Positions 19,199 through 27,938 of a stretch of 33,889 nucleotides of DNA are shown in pieces. Numbering within the stretch: position 1 is the first letter of the stretch; every line of letters begins with the position of its first letter. Where the stretch lies: positions 1 to 33,889 of the forward strand of contig NZ_JAHQUY010000036.1 in assembly GCF_019052365.1 (NCBI RefSeq). Reading direction: 5' to 3'. Origin of the DNA: Leyella stercorea. Lineage in GTDB: Bacteria > Bacteroidota > Bacteroidia > Bacteroidales > Bacteroidaceae. The notes below the pieces were generated by a model. That model was not told the DNA's origin and made no database searches. It saw only the letters and a program-made list of their open reading frames with translations. Position numbers and translations under genes: made by a program.

Positions 19199-20680
19199 AT
19201 GGCAAAAGAATTAAAACAACTTACAAAGCGCTCAGAGAACTACAGCCAGTGGTTTAACGACCTCGTTACAAAGGCAGACCTCGCTGAGCAGTCAGCCGTA
19301 CGCGGATGTATGGTTATCAAGCCTTACGGATATGCTATCTGGGAGAAGATGCAGCACCAGCTTGACGTGATGTTCAAGGAGACCGGCGCACAGAACGCTT
19401 ACTTCCCTCTGCTTATCCCGAAGTCGTTCTTCAGCCGCGAAGCTGAGCACGTAGAGGGATTCGCCAAGGAGTGTGCTGTGGTGACCCACTACCGTCTTCG
19501 TACCAACGAGGACAAGACCGGCATCGAGGTAGACCCGGCTGCTAAGCTCGAGGAAGAACTCATCATCCGTCCTACATCTGAGACCATCATCTGGAACACA
19601 TACAAGAACTGGATTCAGTCGTACCGCGACCTTCCTTTGATGTGCAACCAGTGGTGTAACGTAATGCGCTGGGAGATGCGCACACGTCCGTTCCTCCGTA
19701 CATCAGAGTTCCTCTGGCAGGAGGGCCACACAGCTCACGCTACAAAGGAGGAGGCTGAAGAGGAAGCAAAGAAGATGCTGCACGTTTACGCCGACTTCGC
19801 AGAGAAGTGGATGGCTGTACCGGTCGTTCAGGGCGTAAAGAGCGAGACAGAGCGCTTCGCAGGTGCGTTGAACACATACACAATCGAGGCAATGATGCAG
19901 GACGGCAAGGCTCTGCAGAGCGGCACATCGCACTTCCTCGGACAGAACTTCGCAAAGGCGTTCGACGTTACATTCCTCAACAAGGAGAATAAGCCCGAGT
20001 ACGTATGGGCTACATCATGGGGCGTATCTACACGTCTCATCGGCGCGCTCATCATGACCCACTCTGACGACAACGGTCTCGTGCTTCCTCCGAAGCTCGC
20101 TCCTATCCAGGTTGTCATCGTGCCTATCACTAAGAACGCAGAGCAGCTGCAGGCTATCTCTGAGAAGCTCGCTCCGGTTATCAGCCAGTTGCGCGCAGCA
20201 GGTATCAGCGTGAAGTACGACGACGCAGACAACAAGCGTCCGGGCTTCAAGTTCGCCGACTACGAGCTGAAGGGTGTGCCGGTACGTCTCGTTATGGGCG
20301 GTCGCGACCTCGAGGAGAACACTATCGAGATCATGCGTCGCGATACTCTCGAGAAGGAGACACGCTCGTTCGACGGCATCGTTGAATACGTAGAGCAGTT
20401 GCTCGAGGACATCCAGGCTAACATCTACAAGAAGGCTCTCGACTTTCGCAACGCTCACATCTACGAGTGCGACAACTACGAGGAGTTCAAGGAGCGCATC
20501 AAGGACGGCGGCTTCTTCCTCTGCCACTGGGACGGCACAGCCGAGACCGAGGCAAAGATTAAGGAAGAGACTCAGGCTACCATCCGTTGCGTGCCGTTCA
20601 TGTTCGAGCAGACTCCGGGTGTAGACATGGTTTCTGGCAAGCCGGCTACACAGCGCGTAATTATCGCTCGCAGCTACTAA
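19199..20680 (+). CDS. proS: Prolyl-tRNA synthetase (archaeal/eukaryal-type)
   Basis: Charges tRNA-Pro with proline. At 493 residues it is the short form without the editing insertion of the E. coli-type enzyme, and its sequence is of the archaeal/eukaryal type that is normal in Bacteroidota. Class II motifs are visible: motif 1 around [17 protein letters not shown], motif 2 [20 protein letters not shown] and motif 3 [20 protein letters not shown]. The anticodon-binding domain begins near [10 protein letters not shown], and the chain ends in RVIIARSY, the usual C-terminal tyrosine. Codon use is strongly biased, as expected of a highly expressed gene. It is monocistronic, with a terminator directly after it. 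Confidence 0.97.
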   Translation: MAKELKQLTKRSENYSQWFNDLVTKADLAEQSAVRGCMVIKPYGYAIWEKMQHQLDVMFKETGAQNAYFPLLIPKSFFSREAEHVEGFAKECAVVTHYRLRTNEDKTGIEVDPAAKLEEELIIRPTSETIIWNTYKNWIQSYRDLPLMCNQWCNVMRWEMRTRPFLRTSEFLWQEGHTAHATKEEAEEEAKKMLHVYADFAEKWMAVPVVQGVKSETERFAGALNTYTIEAMMQDGKALQSGTSHFLGQNFAKAFDVTFLNKENKPEYVWATSWGVSTRLIGALIMTHSDDNGLVLPPKLAPIQVVIVPITKNAEQLQAISEKLAPVISQLRAAGISVKYDDADNKRPGFKFADYELKGVPVRLVMGGRDLEENTIEIMRRDTLEKETRSFDGIVEYVEQLLEDIQANIYKKALDFRNAHIYECDNYEEFKERIKDGGFFLCHWDGTAETEAKIKEETQATIRCVPFMFEQTPGVDMVSGKPATQRVIIARSY

Positions 20681-20692
20681 GCATATAGAGTT

Positions 20693-20745
20693 TGATAATT
20701 CAGGTTTGCCGATTACGTTGTCGGCAATCTTGAATTATCATTTTT
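20693..20745 (+). terminator. proS terminator
   Basis: A two-part stem pairs TGATAATTCA with TGAATTATCA and, inside it, GCCGA with TCGGC, followed by TTTTT. Confidence 0.85.
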
Positions 20746-20836
20746 AGTTATCTATCAGAATTGCTATTTCAAACGAAAGCCCAACATAGTATAGAAACTA
20801 TTAGAACTATATATTAAAACTATTAAAACACTAAAA

Positions 20837-22534
20837 ATGGATTGGATAATCAACCTATTCACCAACACTGAGTCGATTGCCCATATCGCCCTACTCTATG
20901 CCATTGTCATTGCAGTCGGCATCCTGCTGGGTAAGATCAAGATTGGCGGCATTTCGCTCGGCGTCACTTGGGTGCTCTTTGCTGGTATCTTAGCAGGCCA
21001 CATCGGTTTCACAGCCCCCAAGGACACAATGACCTTCATTCAGGACTTCGGACTTATTCTGTTCGTGTTCTGCATCGGTCTGCAGGTAGGTCCTGGCTTC
21101 TTCGAGAGTTTCAAGAAGGGCGGCGTAACACTCAACTTGCTCTCTACAACAGCCATCCTGCTGAACGTGGTCGTGATGTTCGCTTGCTACTACCTCTTCT
21201 TCGACACTAACGACAAGACAAACCTCCCGATGATGGTGGGCACGCTCTACGGAGCCGTTACCAACACACCGGGTCTTGGTGCAGCCAACGAAGCGCTCAG
21301 TTCTGTTTGGCAGAACGGTTTCGGCGAGTTGCCACAGATTGCATCAGGTTACGCTTGCGCTTACCCGCTTGGCGTGGTAGGCATCATCGGTGCTACTATC
21401 GCCATCCGCTTCCTTACCCACACAAAGCTTGAGGAGGAGGAGCAGAAGCTTGAAGCTGAAGAGGCAGAGAACCCGCAGGCTAAGCCGCACCAGATGCACC
21501 TGAAGGTGAACAATGCTTACCTCTCTGGCCGCACAGTGGCAGAAATCAGCGACTTCCTCAACCGCGATGTAGTGTTCTCGCGTCTGTTCAAGAACGGCGA
21601 GTACAGCATCCCGACCAGCCGCACCGTCTTCGACATGGGCGACGAGGTGCTTGTAGCATGTGCCGAGGCTGACGCTCCGGCTATCCAGGCATTCATCGGT
21701 CCGGAACTGGAGACAGAGTGGGAGGAGAACGAGAGCAAGCAGCCGCTTGTTTCGCGCCGCATCGTCGTTACCAACCCGTCAATGAACGGTAAGACACTCG
21801 GCAAGATGCACTTCTCGTCTGTATACGGCGTAACCGTTACACGTCTTTCGCGTCAGGGCATGGACCTCTTCGCAAGCCGCAACTACCGTTTCCAGGTGGG
21901 CGACAAGATTCTCGTAGTAGGTCCGGAGGACAACGTGAACCGCATCGCCGAGCTCATGGGCAACTCTGTGAAGCGTCTTGATGCGCCTAACATAGCCACC
22001 ATCTTCATCGGTATCTTCATCGGTATCATCTTCGGTAGCATCCCGTTTGCTATCCCTGGAATGCCGGTTCCTCTGAAGCTCGGTATCGCCGGCGGTCCGC
22101 TTATCATCGCTATCCTCATCGGTCGCTTCGGCCACCGCATGAAACTCAACACCTACACCACGACATCCGCTAACATGATGCTTCGAGAGATAGGTCTTGT
22201 GCTGTTCCTTGCGAGTGTGGGCATCAAGGCAGGCGCCAACTTCTGGAACACGGTTGTAGAAGGCGACGGTCTGCTCTACGTACTCACCGGTTTCATCATC
22301 ACAATCATTCCTATCCTGATTGTCGGCACTATAGCACGCATGAAGTACAAGTTCAACTATTTTACAATCATGGGTATGCTCGCCGGTACATACACCGACC
22401 CACCAGCCCTCGCTTACGCCAACTCTGTTTGCTCGCGCGAGGCTCCTGCCATCGGCTATTCTACGGTTTATCCGTTGAGTATGTTCCTGCGTATCTTCAC
22501 GGCGCAGCTCGTCGTGCTGTTCTTCTGCGGATAA
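20837..22534 (+). CDS. AspT/YidE-type putative transporter with two RCK_C domains
   Basis: A 565-residue inner-membrane transporter of the aspartate:alanine exchanger family (AspT, E. coli YidE/YbjL). Layout: about five membrane helices (15-190), a charged linker (EEEEQKLEAEEAENPQ), two TrkA-C/RCK_C regulatory domains (about 210-290 and 300-375; VNNAYLSGRTVAEISDFL and VTNPSMNGKTLGKMHF), then about five to six helices (385-565). Both membrane halves show the family's internal motifs, GTLYGAVTNTPGLGAANEAL and MLAGTYTDPPALAYANS. The substrate is not known; dicarboxylate or amino-acid exchange is an inference from AspT. It stands alone between two terminators. Confidence 0.9.
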   Translation: MDWIINLFTNTESIAHIALLYAIVIAVGILLGKIKIGGISLGVTWVLFAGILAGHIGFTAPKDTMTFIQDFGLILFVFCIGLQVGPGFFESFKKGGVTLNLLSTTAILLNVVVMFACYYLFFDTNDKTNLPMMVGTLYGAVTNTPGLGAANEALSSVWQNGFGELPQIASGYACAYPLGVVGIIGATIAIRFLTHTKLEEEEQKLEAEEAENPQAKPHQMHLKVNNAYLSGRTVAEISDFLNRDVVFSRLFKNGEYSIPTSRTVFDMGDEVLVACAEADAPAIQAFIGPELETEWEENESKQPLVSRRIVVTNPSMNGKTLGKMHFSSVYGVTVTRLSRQGMDLFASRNYRFQVGDKILVVGPEDNVNRIAELMGNSVKRLDAPNIATIFIGIFIGIIFGSIPFAIPGMPVPLKLGIAGGPLIIAILIGRFGHRMKLNTYTTTSANMMLREIGLVLFLASVGIKAGANFWNTVVEGDGLLYVLTGFIITIIPILIVGTIARMKYKFNYFTIMGMLAGTYTDPPALAYANSVCSREAPAIGYSTVYPLSMFLRIFTAQLVVLFFCG

Positions 22535-22574
22535 TGAGAGCAAGACCATAAGACTATTGGTCGGAAAACAATAG

Positions 22575-22622
22575 CGGGTGTGTCCCAACTCCTCAACCGG
22601 AGTTCGGACACACCCGTTTTTT
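22575..22622 (+). terminator. Terminator of the AspT-like gene
   Basis: A strong stem pairs CGGGTGTGTCC with GGACACACCCG, continuing into AACTCC/GGAGTT with a TCAACC loop. It is followed directly by six T. Confidence 0.92.
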
Positions 22623-22671
22623 ATTGCCCTAAAAACCAAGAAAAGTCATCGTGCACCGAACGCGAACGGTG

Positions 22672-22759
22672 CGGACGGCGAACGCAATCCAATCGGACGG
22701 CGGACGGAAACCGATCGGACGGCGAACGGAAACCGATCGGACGGCGAACGCTACACAAT
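22672..22759. repeat. Four tandem 22-bp GC-rich repeats
   Basis: Units start at 22672, 22694, 22716 and 22738. Consensus CGGACGGCGAACGGAAACCGAT; the middle units differ by one base and the outer units by a few at the 3' side. A short palindrome (GCACCG...CGGTGC, 22653-22672) abuts the left edge. The array sits in the 313-base gene-free gap between the AspT-like gene and rubrerythrin, bracketed by two terminators. It is open in more than one frame but has no coding signal. Nothing else is seen in the gap. Confidence 0.9.
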
Positions 22760-22761
22760 GA

Positions 22762-22805
22762 AAAGAGGATGCACCGAAACATGAAACGTTCGGTACATCC
22801 TCTTC
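22762..22805 (-). terminator. Terminator of reverse rubrerythrin
   Basis: A stem pairs AAGAGGATG(C/T)ACCGAA with its complement around an ATGAAAC loop, about 45 bases after the rubrerythrin stop. On the minus strand it is followed by TTTTC. It may act in both directions. Confidence 0.75.
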
Positions 22806-22847
22806 TTTATGTTACATCTTAGCCGACTGTGCGACTACATGTCGTTA

Positions 22848-23408
22848 TTACTTCTCGAAGTAGCGCTTGTACAAGCCCATAAAGCCTGCGCAGTGGCGAG
22901 CCTCGTCCTTAGCCATCTCGTGAACGGTGTCGTGAGTAGCGTCCATACCGGCAGCCTTAGCGTTCTTTGCGATGCGGAACTTGTCCTCGCAAGCGCCGCG
23001 CTCAGCAGCGATACGAGCCTCGAGGTTCGACTTTGTGTCCTTCAGAACGTCGCCCAGGAGCTCAGCGAACTTGCTTGCGTGCTCTGCCTCCTCGAATGCG
23101 TAGCGCTTGAAAGCCTCTGCAATCTCTGGATAACCCTCACGGTCGGCCTGACGGCTCATAGCAAGATACATGCCTACTTCGCCGCACTCACCGTTGAAGT
23201 GAGTCTCGAGATCCTTGATCATCTCCGGTGTAGCCTCCTCGTCGCGAGCAGCGCCGAGAGTGTGAACAGTAGCGAACGCCGGACCTTCTGTCGGATCTTT
23301 CAACTCCTTGAACTTGCTTGCCGGAGCCTTGCAAACCGGGCACTTCTCAGGAGCCTCTGTACCTTCATGAATATAACCACATACTGTGCAAATAAATTTC
23401 TTCTTCAT
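22848..23408 (-). CDS. Reverse rubrerythrin (rubredoxin domain first)
   Basis: A cytoplasmic peroxide-reducing protein. The 186 residues place a rubredoxin-like domain at the N-terminus (C7/C10 in FICTVCGY, C23/C26 in EKCPVCKAP) and a ferritin-like di-iron four-helix domain after it. Di-iron ligand motifs are visible in [22 protein letters not shown] and [11 protein letters not shown]. This is the opposite of the classic rubrerythrin order, hence reverse rubrerythrin, known from Clostridium as an NADH-dependent peroxidase component. It lies 55 bases after the Fur-family gene on the same strand, probably in the same transcript and under its control. Confidence 0.92.
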   Translation of the reverse strand: MKKKFICTVCGYIHEGTEAPEKCPVCKAPASKFKELKDPTEGPAFATVHTLGAARDEEATPEMIKDLETHFNGECGEVGMYLAMSRQADREGYPEIAEAFKRYAFEEAEHASKFAELLGDVLKDTKSNLEARIAAERGACEDKFRIAKNAKAAGMDATHDTVHEMAKDEARHCAGFMGLYKRYFEK

Positions 23409-23463
23409 AATTCTTCAGTTTTAAGAGTTAATAGTATTTTGTTAAAAAAGCCTTGTCTTTCAA

Positions 23464-23898
23464 TCAGTCGGCGGCAGCCTCAAGCTGTTTCTCGCGACAC
23501 TCCTTGCATACACCTTTATAATATAGCTGTACGTCGTCAATCTGATGACCTGCCAGTTCCTTACGGTTGACAACATCCGAAACTTCGTCGAAAATGTCGT
23601 ACACCTTGCGGCAGCACTTGCAGATGAAGTGAGCGTGAAGGCTAACGTCGCCATCGTAGCAAACTCGGTGCTCGTTGATTGTTATCATCTGAGCAGCGTT
23701 GTGCTCCGAGAACATTCTGAGCGTATTGTATACCGTGGTACGGCTGAGTGTCGGAATCTTGGGAAGCAATGCCTTGTAGACCTCCTCCACCGTTGGATGG
23801 GTGAAGTGTGTCATCAGGTAATGCATAATCTCAATGCGCTGAACAGAGGGCTTTATGCCGTGTTCTACAAGTCGGGTTACCGCGTCGCTGTGTTTCAT
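23464..23898 (-). CDS. Fur-family regulator, probably PerR (peroxide sensor)
   Basis: A 144-residue metal-dependent repressor. The winged helix (PSVQRIEIMHYLMTHFTHPT, then PTLSRTTVYNTLRMFSEHN) is followed by the dimer domain with HAHFICKCC and CKEC. The paired cysteines C93/C96 and C131/C134 form the structural zinc site, and H88/H90 sit in the regulatory site. Five residues after C96 lies Asp (D101), where PerR has the aspartate that sensitises it to peroxide and Fur usually has Glu; by this simple count it is PerR-like. Context agrees: reverse rubrerythrin follows, and a near-consensus PerR box covers its own promoter. Alternatives are Fur or Zur, less likely. Confidence 0.88.
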   Translation of the reverse strand: MKHSDAVTRLVEHGIKPSVQRIEIMHYLMTHFTHPTVEEVYKALLPKIPTLSRTTVYNTLRMFSEHNAAQMITINEHRVCYDGDVSLHAHFICKCCRKVYDIFDEVSDVVNRKELAGHQIDDVQLYYKGVCKECREKQLEAAAD

Positions 23899-23926
23899 TA
23901 TCTAATTGCTTTGTTTATTACGTTTG

Positions 23927-23957
23927 CAAAGATATACTATTTTATAATAATTACAAA
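23927..23957 (-). promoter_or_regulatory. Promoter of the perR-like gene and rubrerythrin
   Basis: On the minus strand, TTTG (23954-23957), exactly 19 bases, then TATCTTTG (23927-23934). This is the best match to the Bacteroidota consensus in the window. The start codon is 28 bases downstream. Confidence 0.8.
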
Positions 23958-23970
23958 ATAATAATTGTAA
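23942..23970. promoter_or_regulatory. Two adjacent PerR-type boxes
   Basis: TTATAATAATTACAA (23942-23956) matches the Bacillus PerR box TTATAATNATTATAA at 14 of 15 positions. A weaker copy, AAATAATAATTGTAA (23956-23970), abuts it in inverted relation. Together they cover the -33 TTTG of the regulator's own promoter, so occupancy should block transcription (autoregulation). They lie in the 162-base gap shared with the divergent TonB receptor gene, which might also be affected. Confidence 0.65.
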
Positions 23971-24060
23971 AAATTACATTCTTTAATTCTTTTTTATAAA
24001 AACAGGCGGTTTTAGAGCCTAAAAATACAATAAATCGGGCTGGCAGGCGTTATTTTAGGT

Positions 24061-26442
24061 ATGAAACTGAAATTATTTATACTTCAAATACTATGTCTGT
24101 GCGCCTACGCATCTGCAAGCGCGCAGTCGTTTACGCTTACTGGTAAGGTCATTGACGAAAACAACGACCCAGTTGAGTTTGCGTCTGTGTCGTGCGCAAA
24201 GCAGGGCAAGATGACCATGACTGCGCTCAACGGCACCTATAGTCTGCAGTTGCAGTCGGCTGATTCGGTAGAGATTAGATTCTCGATGATTGGCTACAAG
24301 ACGAAGGTGCGCGTGCTGCGCCGTCCGCGTGGCAAGCAGACCATGCAGGTAGTGCTGCACAGCAGCGACAACGCCTTGTCGGAGGTAACCGTCTTGGGCA
24401 AGCGCATCGAAACCGGACAGACGCAGGAGCTGAGCAAGGAGCATATAAAGAACATGCCTTCTACAACGGGCAACGCTGTGGAGGAAATGATACAGAGTCA
24501 GGCGGGCGTATCGACGCACAGCGAGCTTTCGTCGCAATACAACGTGCGCGGCGGTTCGTTCGACGAGAATAGTGTATATATAAATAATGTGGAAATCTTC
24601 CGTCCGTTCCTCGTTAGAAGCGGACAGCAGGAGGGCATCTCAGTAATCAACCCCGACATGGTTGAGAAGATCGGATTCTCTACGGGCGGTTACGAGGCGC
24701 GTTACGGCGACAAGATGTCGTCTGCGCTGAACATCGAATACCGCCGTCCGAAGCGCTTCGAAGCGTCTGCCACGGCAAGTATGCTCGGCGCAAGCACTTT
24801 CGTGGGCATGAGCAACAAGAAGTTCTCGTGGAGCAACGGCTTGCGCTACAAGACGACGAAGTATCTGCTGGGTTCGATGGACACTAAGGGCGAATATCAG
24901 CCTACGTTCATCGACTACCAGACTTATCTTACGTATTCGCCCAACAAGCGTTGGGACATCAAGTTCCTTGGCAACATATCGGACAACCACTACAACTTCA
25001 CGCCTGAAGACCGCGAGACCAACTTTGGTACGATGGAGAACGTGAAGGCGTTCAAGGTCTACTTCGACGGACATGAGAAAGACGTGTTCCGCACATTCTT
25101 CGGTTCGTTGGGCATAACACGCAAGTTCGGCGAGAACACAAGTCTTTCGCTCATCGCCTCAGCATTCAACACGCGCGAACAGGAGAAGTACGACATACAA
25201 GGTCAGTACTGGCTCACACAGACCGAGACGAGCGAGAACCTGGGCGTAGGCACCTACTTCCAGCACACGCGCAACTATCTTAAGGCGCACGTAGAAAGTG
25301 CAAAGTTGCTGTTCAAGACAAAGCAGAAGAAGCACGACATTGAGGCGGCTTTCACATACAAATGGGAGCATATCAACGAGAACTCGGTGGAGTACGAGAT
25401 GCGCGACTCGAGCAAGTACAGCATTCCGCATACCGGCAAAGACCTTTATATGATATATAGTATGCGCGCGAAGAACACGCTCACCGCAAACCGCATCGAG
25501 GCTTATGCGCAGGACACTTATCGCTTCACGGGTTCGGCAGGCAAGACGCTCTACACATTGAACTATGGTGTGCGTCTCGCCTACTGGAGTTTCACGAAGG
25601 AGACAATCCTCAGTCCGCGTCTGTCGCTGGGCATCATCCCTGCCTTCAACGACAACATCACGATGCGCTTCGCCACCGGCCTTTACTATCAGGCGCCGTT
25701 CTTCAAGGAGATTAGAGACACCACAACGGTGAACGGCATAACATACGCTTCGCTCAACCGCAAGGCAAAGAGTCAGCGGTCTATTCACTTCATTGCGGGC
25801 TTCGACTATCGCTTCAAGATGAACAACCGTCCGTTCAAGTTCACAGCCGAGGCTTACTACAAGGCGCTTGGCAATCTTGTGCCATACAGCGTGAACAACG
25901 TGAAGGTGGTATACTATGGCGACAACATGTGCAGCGGACACGCAGCAGGTTTGGACCTGAAGCTCTTCGGCGAGTTCGTACCGGGCACCGACTCTTGGGT
26001 GTCGCTCTCGCTAATGAACACGAGCATGAAGCTGAACGGTAAGTCTATCCCATTGCCTACCGACCAGCGCTATGCCGTGAACATGTTCTTCACCGACTAC
26101 TTCCCCGGCACCACACGCTGGAAGATGTCGCTGAAGCTGGCACTTGCCGACGGTCTGCCGTTCTCGGCACCGCACAGAGAGCTCGAGTCGAACGTGTTCC
26201 GTGCTCCTGCGTACAAGCGTGCTGACATCGGCTTGAACTATCGCATCATCGACAATAACGACCGACACAACAAGCGCAACCCTATCCGTAACCTTTGGGT
26301 GGGCGCCGAGTGTCTGAACCTCTTGGGCATAAACAACGTTAACTCCTACTACTGGATTACTGACGTTACCGGTCAGCAGTATGCAGTTCCTAACTACCTT
26401 ACGGGCAGACAAATCAACGTGAAGGTGTCGGTAGACTTCTAA
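24061..26442 (+). CDS. TonB-dependent receptor with carboxypeptidase-regulatory domain
   Basis: An outer-membrane TonB-dependent transporter of 793 residues. The signal peptide ends at ASASAQ (about residue 22). An Ig-like carboxypeptidase-regulatory/SusC-type N-terminal domain (FTLTGKVIDENNDPVEFASV, residues 24-100) follows. Then come the plug domain (SELSSQYNVRGGSFDENSVY, FSTGGYEARYGDKMSSALNI) and a beta-barrel rich in aromatic strands ending in VKVSVDF with terminal Phe. It is not a SusC partner, as no SusD gene follows. The ligand is unknown; many relatives import metal chelates. It is divergent from the perR-like gene and shares a regulatory gap with PerR-type boxes. The plug-domain gene follows at 28 bases. 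Confidence 0.92.
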   Translation: MKLKLFILQILCLCAYASASAQSFTLTGKVIDENNDPVEFASVSCAKQGKMTMTALNGTYSLQLQSADSVEIRFSMIGYKTKVRVLRRPRGKQTMQVVLHSSDNALSEVTVLGKRIETGQTQELSKEHIKNMPSTTGNAVEEMIQSQAGVSTHSELSSQYNVRGGSFDENSVYINNVEIFRPFLVRSGQQEGISVINPDMVEKIGFSTGGYEARYGDKMSSALNIEYRRPKRFEASATASMLGASTFVGMSNKKFSWSNGLRYKTTKYLLGSMDTKGEYQPTFIDYQTYLTYSPNKRWDIKFLGNISDNHYNFTPEDRETNFGTMENVKAFKVYFDGHEKDVFRTFFGSLGITRKFGENTSLSLIASAFNTREQEKYDIQGQYWLTQTETSENLGVGTYFQHTRNYLKAHVESAKLLFKTKQKKHDIEAAFTYKWEHINENSVEYEMRDSSKYSIPHTGKDLYMIYSMRAKNTLTANRIEAYAQDTYRFTGSAGKTLYTLNYGVRLAYWSFTKETILSPRLSLGIIPAFNDNITMRFATGLYYQAPFFKEIRDTTTVNGITYASLNRKAKSQRSIHFIAGFDYRFKMNNRPFKFTAEAYYKALGNLVPYSVNNVKVVYYGDNMCSGHAAGLDLKLFGEFVPGTDSWVSLSLMNTSMKLNGKSIPLPTDQRYAVNMFFTDYFPGTTRWKMSLKLALADGLPFSAPHRELESNVFRAPAYKRADIGLNYRIIDNNDRHNKRNPIRNLWVGAECLNLLGINNVNSYYWITDVTGQQYAVPNYLTGRQINVKVSVDF

Positions 26443-26470
26443 TAGGCAAGCGCTCCTAAAACAACAGATT

Positions 26471-27709
26471 ATGAGAAAACACCTATTGGCTATAATCATC
26501 GCATTGTCGGCGCTTGCCGCCACCAACAGTTTTGCGCAATATAACGAAATAAAGTCGGAGAACATCGCGTCATTGCAGGTTGTGGCTGGCAACAACTGGC
26601 TCTCAATGCCTATAGCTACGCTAAACGGCGAAGCGATAAACATCAGTTTCGATGACCTCACGCACGAGTATCATCGCTATGCCTACCGACTGCAGCATTG
26701 CGAAGCCGACTGGAGTGTGTCTGAAGGTATCTTCGAGTCGGACTACTGTGAAGGATTTGCAGACGGCAGCACCATTGACGACATCGAGGAATCGCTGAAC
26801 ACCAATACGCTTTACACCCACTATCGACTTTCCATTCCGAACGAGAATTGCCGCATAAAGATGAGCGGCAACTATCGCCTCACGGTATACGACGAGAACG
26901 AAGGCGACACCGTCTTTACGGCTTGCTTCATGGTTGTGGAGCCGCTGGTTAAAACGAGCATGGCGGTGACTACAAACACCGATATCGACACAAACAAAGC
27001 CCATCAGCAGGTGGCTGCAGAGATAAACTATTCGGCTCTTGGCATTACGAATCCCAACACCGAACTATATACTGTCGTGATGCAGAACGGACGCTGGAGC
27101 ACTGCACGCATTAACGCAGCGCCACAATACCAGACCGGCAGCGGACTGCGTTGGGAACACAACCGCGACTATATCTTCAACGGCGGCAACGAATTTCATA
27201 AGTTTGAGATTCTTGACGTAACCCACCCTACTCTTGGCATTGAGAACGTAGGTTGGGACGGCAAGAACTATCACGCACAGATATGGACCGACCTTCCGCG
27301 ACCGAGTTATATCTACGACGAAGACGCCAATGGTAGTTTCTATATCCGCAACAGCGACAATATTGAGAACGACCGCATATCGGAATACGTAACAGTTCAC
27401 TTCCGTCTTCAGGCTCCACGACAGAACGGCAGAGTGTTTGTCAACGGCGTGTGGACAAACGACCGATTCACGCCGCAATACGAGATGACGTACAACGAAC
27501 AAACGAAGCTCTACGAAGCGTATATACCATTGAAGCAAGGCTATTACTCATACCAATACCTCACAATGTGCGATGACGGCACGCTCCACCCCGTTTCGAC
27601 AGAAGGCAACTTCTACCAAACCGAGAACAGCTACCAAATGCTTATATATTATAAAGGTATAGGACAACGCACGTATCGTCTCGTAGGTTACAACAAAATT
27701 AGAAGCTAA
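26471..27709 (+). CDS. DUF5103 / type IX secretion plug-domain protein
   Basis: A 412-residue exported protein; MRKHLLAIIIALSALAATNS followed by FAQ is a signal peptide. The mature chain is beta-rich and fits the DUF5103 family, later named the type IX secretion system plug protein because a member closes the SprA channel in Flavobacterium. Recognisable stretches are YHRYAYRLQHCEADWSVSEG, the N-G-R-F-x-V-N-type strand (RVFVNGVWTNDRF) and GYYSYQYLTMCDDG near the end. It is widespread in Bacteroidota, including species without a known type IX system, so its role here is uncertain. It lies 28 bases after the TonB receptor and is likely co-transcribed. Confidence 0.8.
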   Translation: MRKHLLAIIIALSALAATNSFAQYNEIKSENIASLQVVAGNNWLSMPIATLNGEAINISFDDLTHEYHRYAYRLQHCEADWSVSEGIFESDYCEGFADGSTIDDIEESLNTNTLYTHYRLSIPNENCRIKMSGNYRLTVYDENEGDTVFTACFMVVEPLVKTSMAVTTNTDIDTNKAHQQVAAEINYSALGITNPNTELYTVVMQNGRWSTARINAAPQYQTGSGLRWEHNRDYIFNGGNEFHKFEILDVTHPTLGIENVGWDGKNYHAQIWTDLPRPSYIYDEDANGSFYIRNSDNIENDRISEYVTVHFRLQAPRQNGRVFVNGVWTNDRFTPQYEMTYNEQTKLYEAYIPLKQGYYSYQYLTMCDDGTLHPVSTEGNFYQTENSYQMLIYYKGIGQRTYRLVGYNKIRS

Positions 27710-27835
27710 GCTCCGACAAAAAGTAAAAGAAAAGCAACCAAAAAGTAAAAGTATAGTAATAGGAAAGTCAACAACAATTCGAATATTTTTTTTAAATTCC
27801 GCAAACAATATAGCCGTTATATCAACTATAATCGC

Positions 27836-27843
27836 TATCTTTG
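27836..27843 (+). promoter_or_regulatory. -7 element of tkt
   Basis: TATCTTTG fits TAnnTTTG and lies about 95 bases upstream of the tkt ATG, giving a moderately long leader. No convincing -33 TTG. Confidence 0.5.
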
Positions 27844-27938
27844 CAAAAGAAACAAAGGAAAAAGACCATAAAAAGTCGGTTTCCAAGCTAAAAGACCTTT
27901 TTATCCACGAAAGAAACTGTTAAACTTTAAATAATAAA

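Noticed and set aside
22672..22759. CRISPR array
   Set aside because: The 22-base units are contiguous with no spacers, number only four, and no cas genes are present. The same reasoning excludes 2111-2198.
22578..22822. Small Arg/Asp/Asn-rich proteins across the GC-rich repeat
   Set aside because: Open frames arise because the repeat lacks stops; they begin inside a terminator hairpin and have no promoter.
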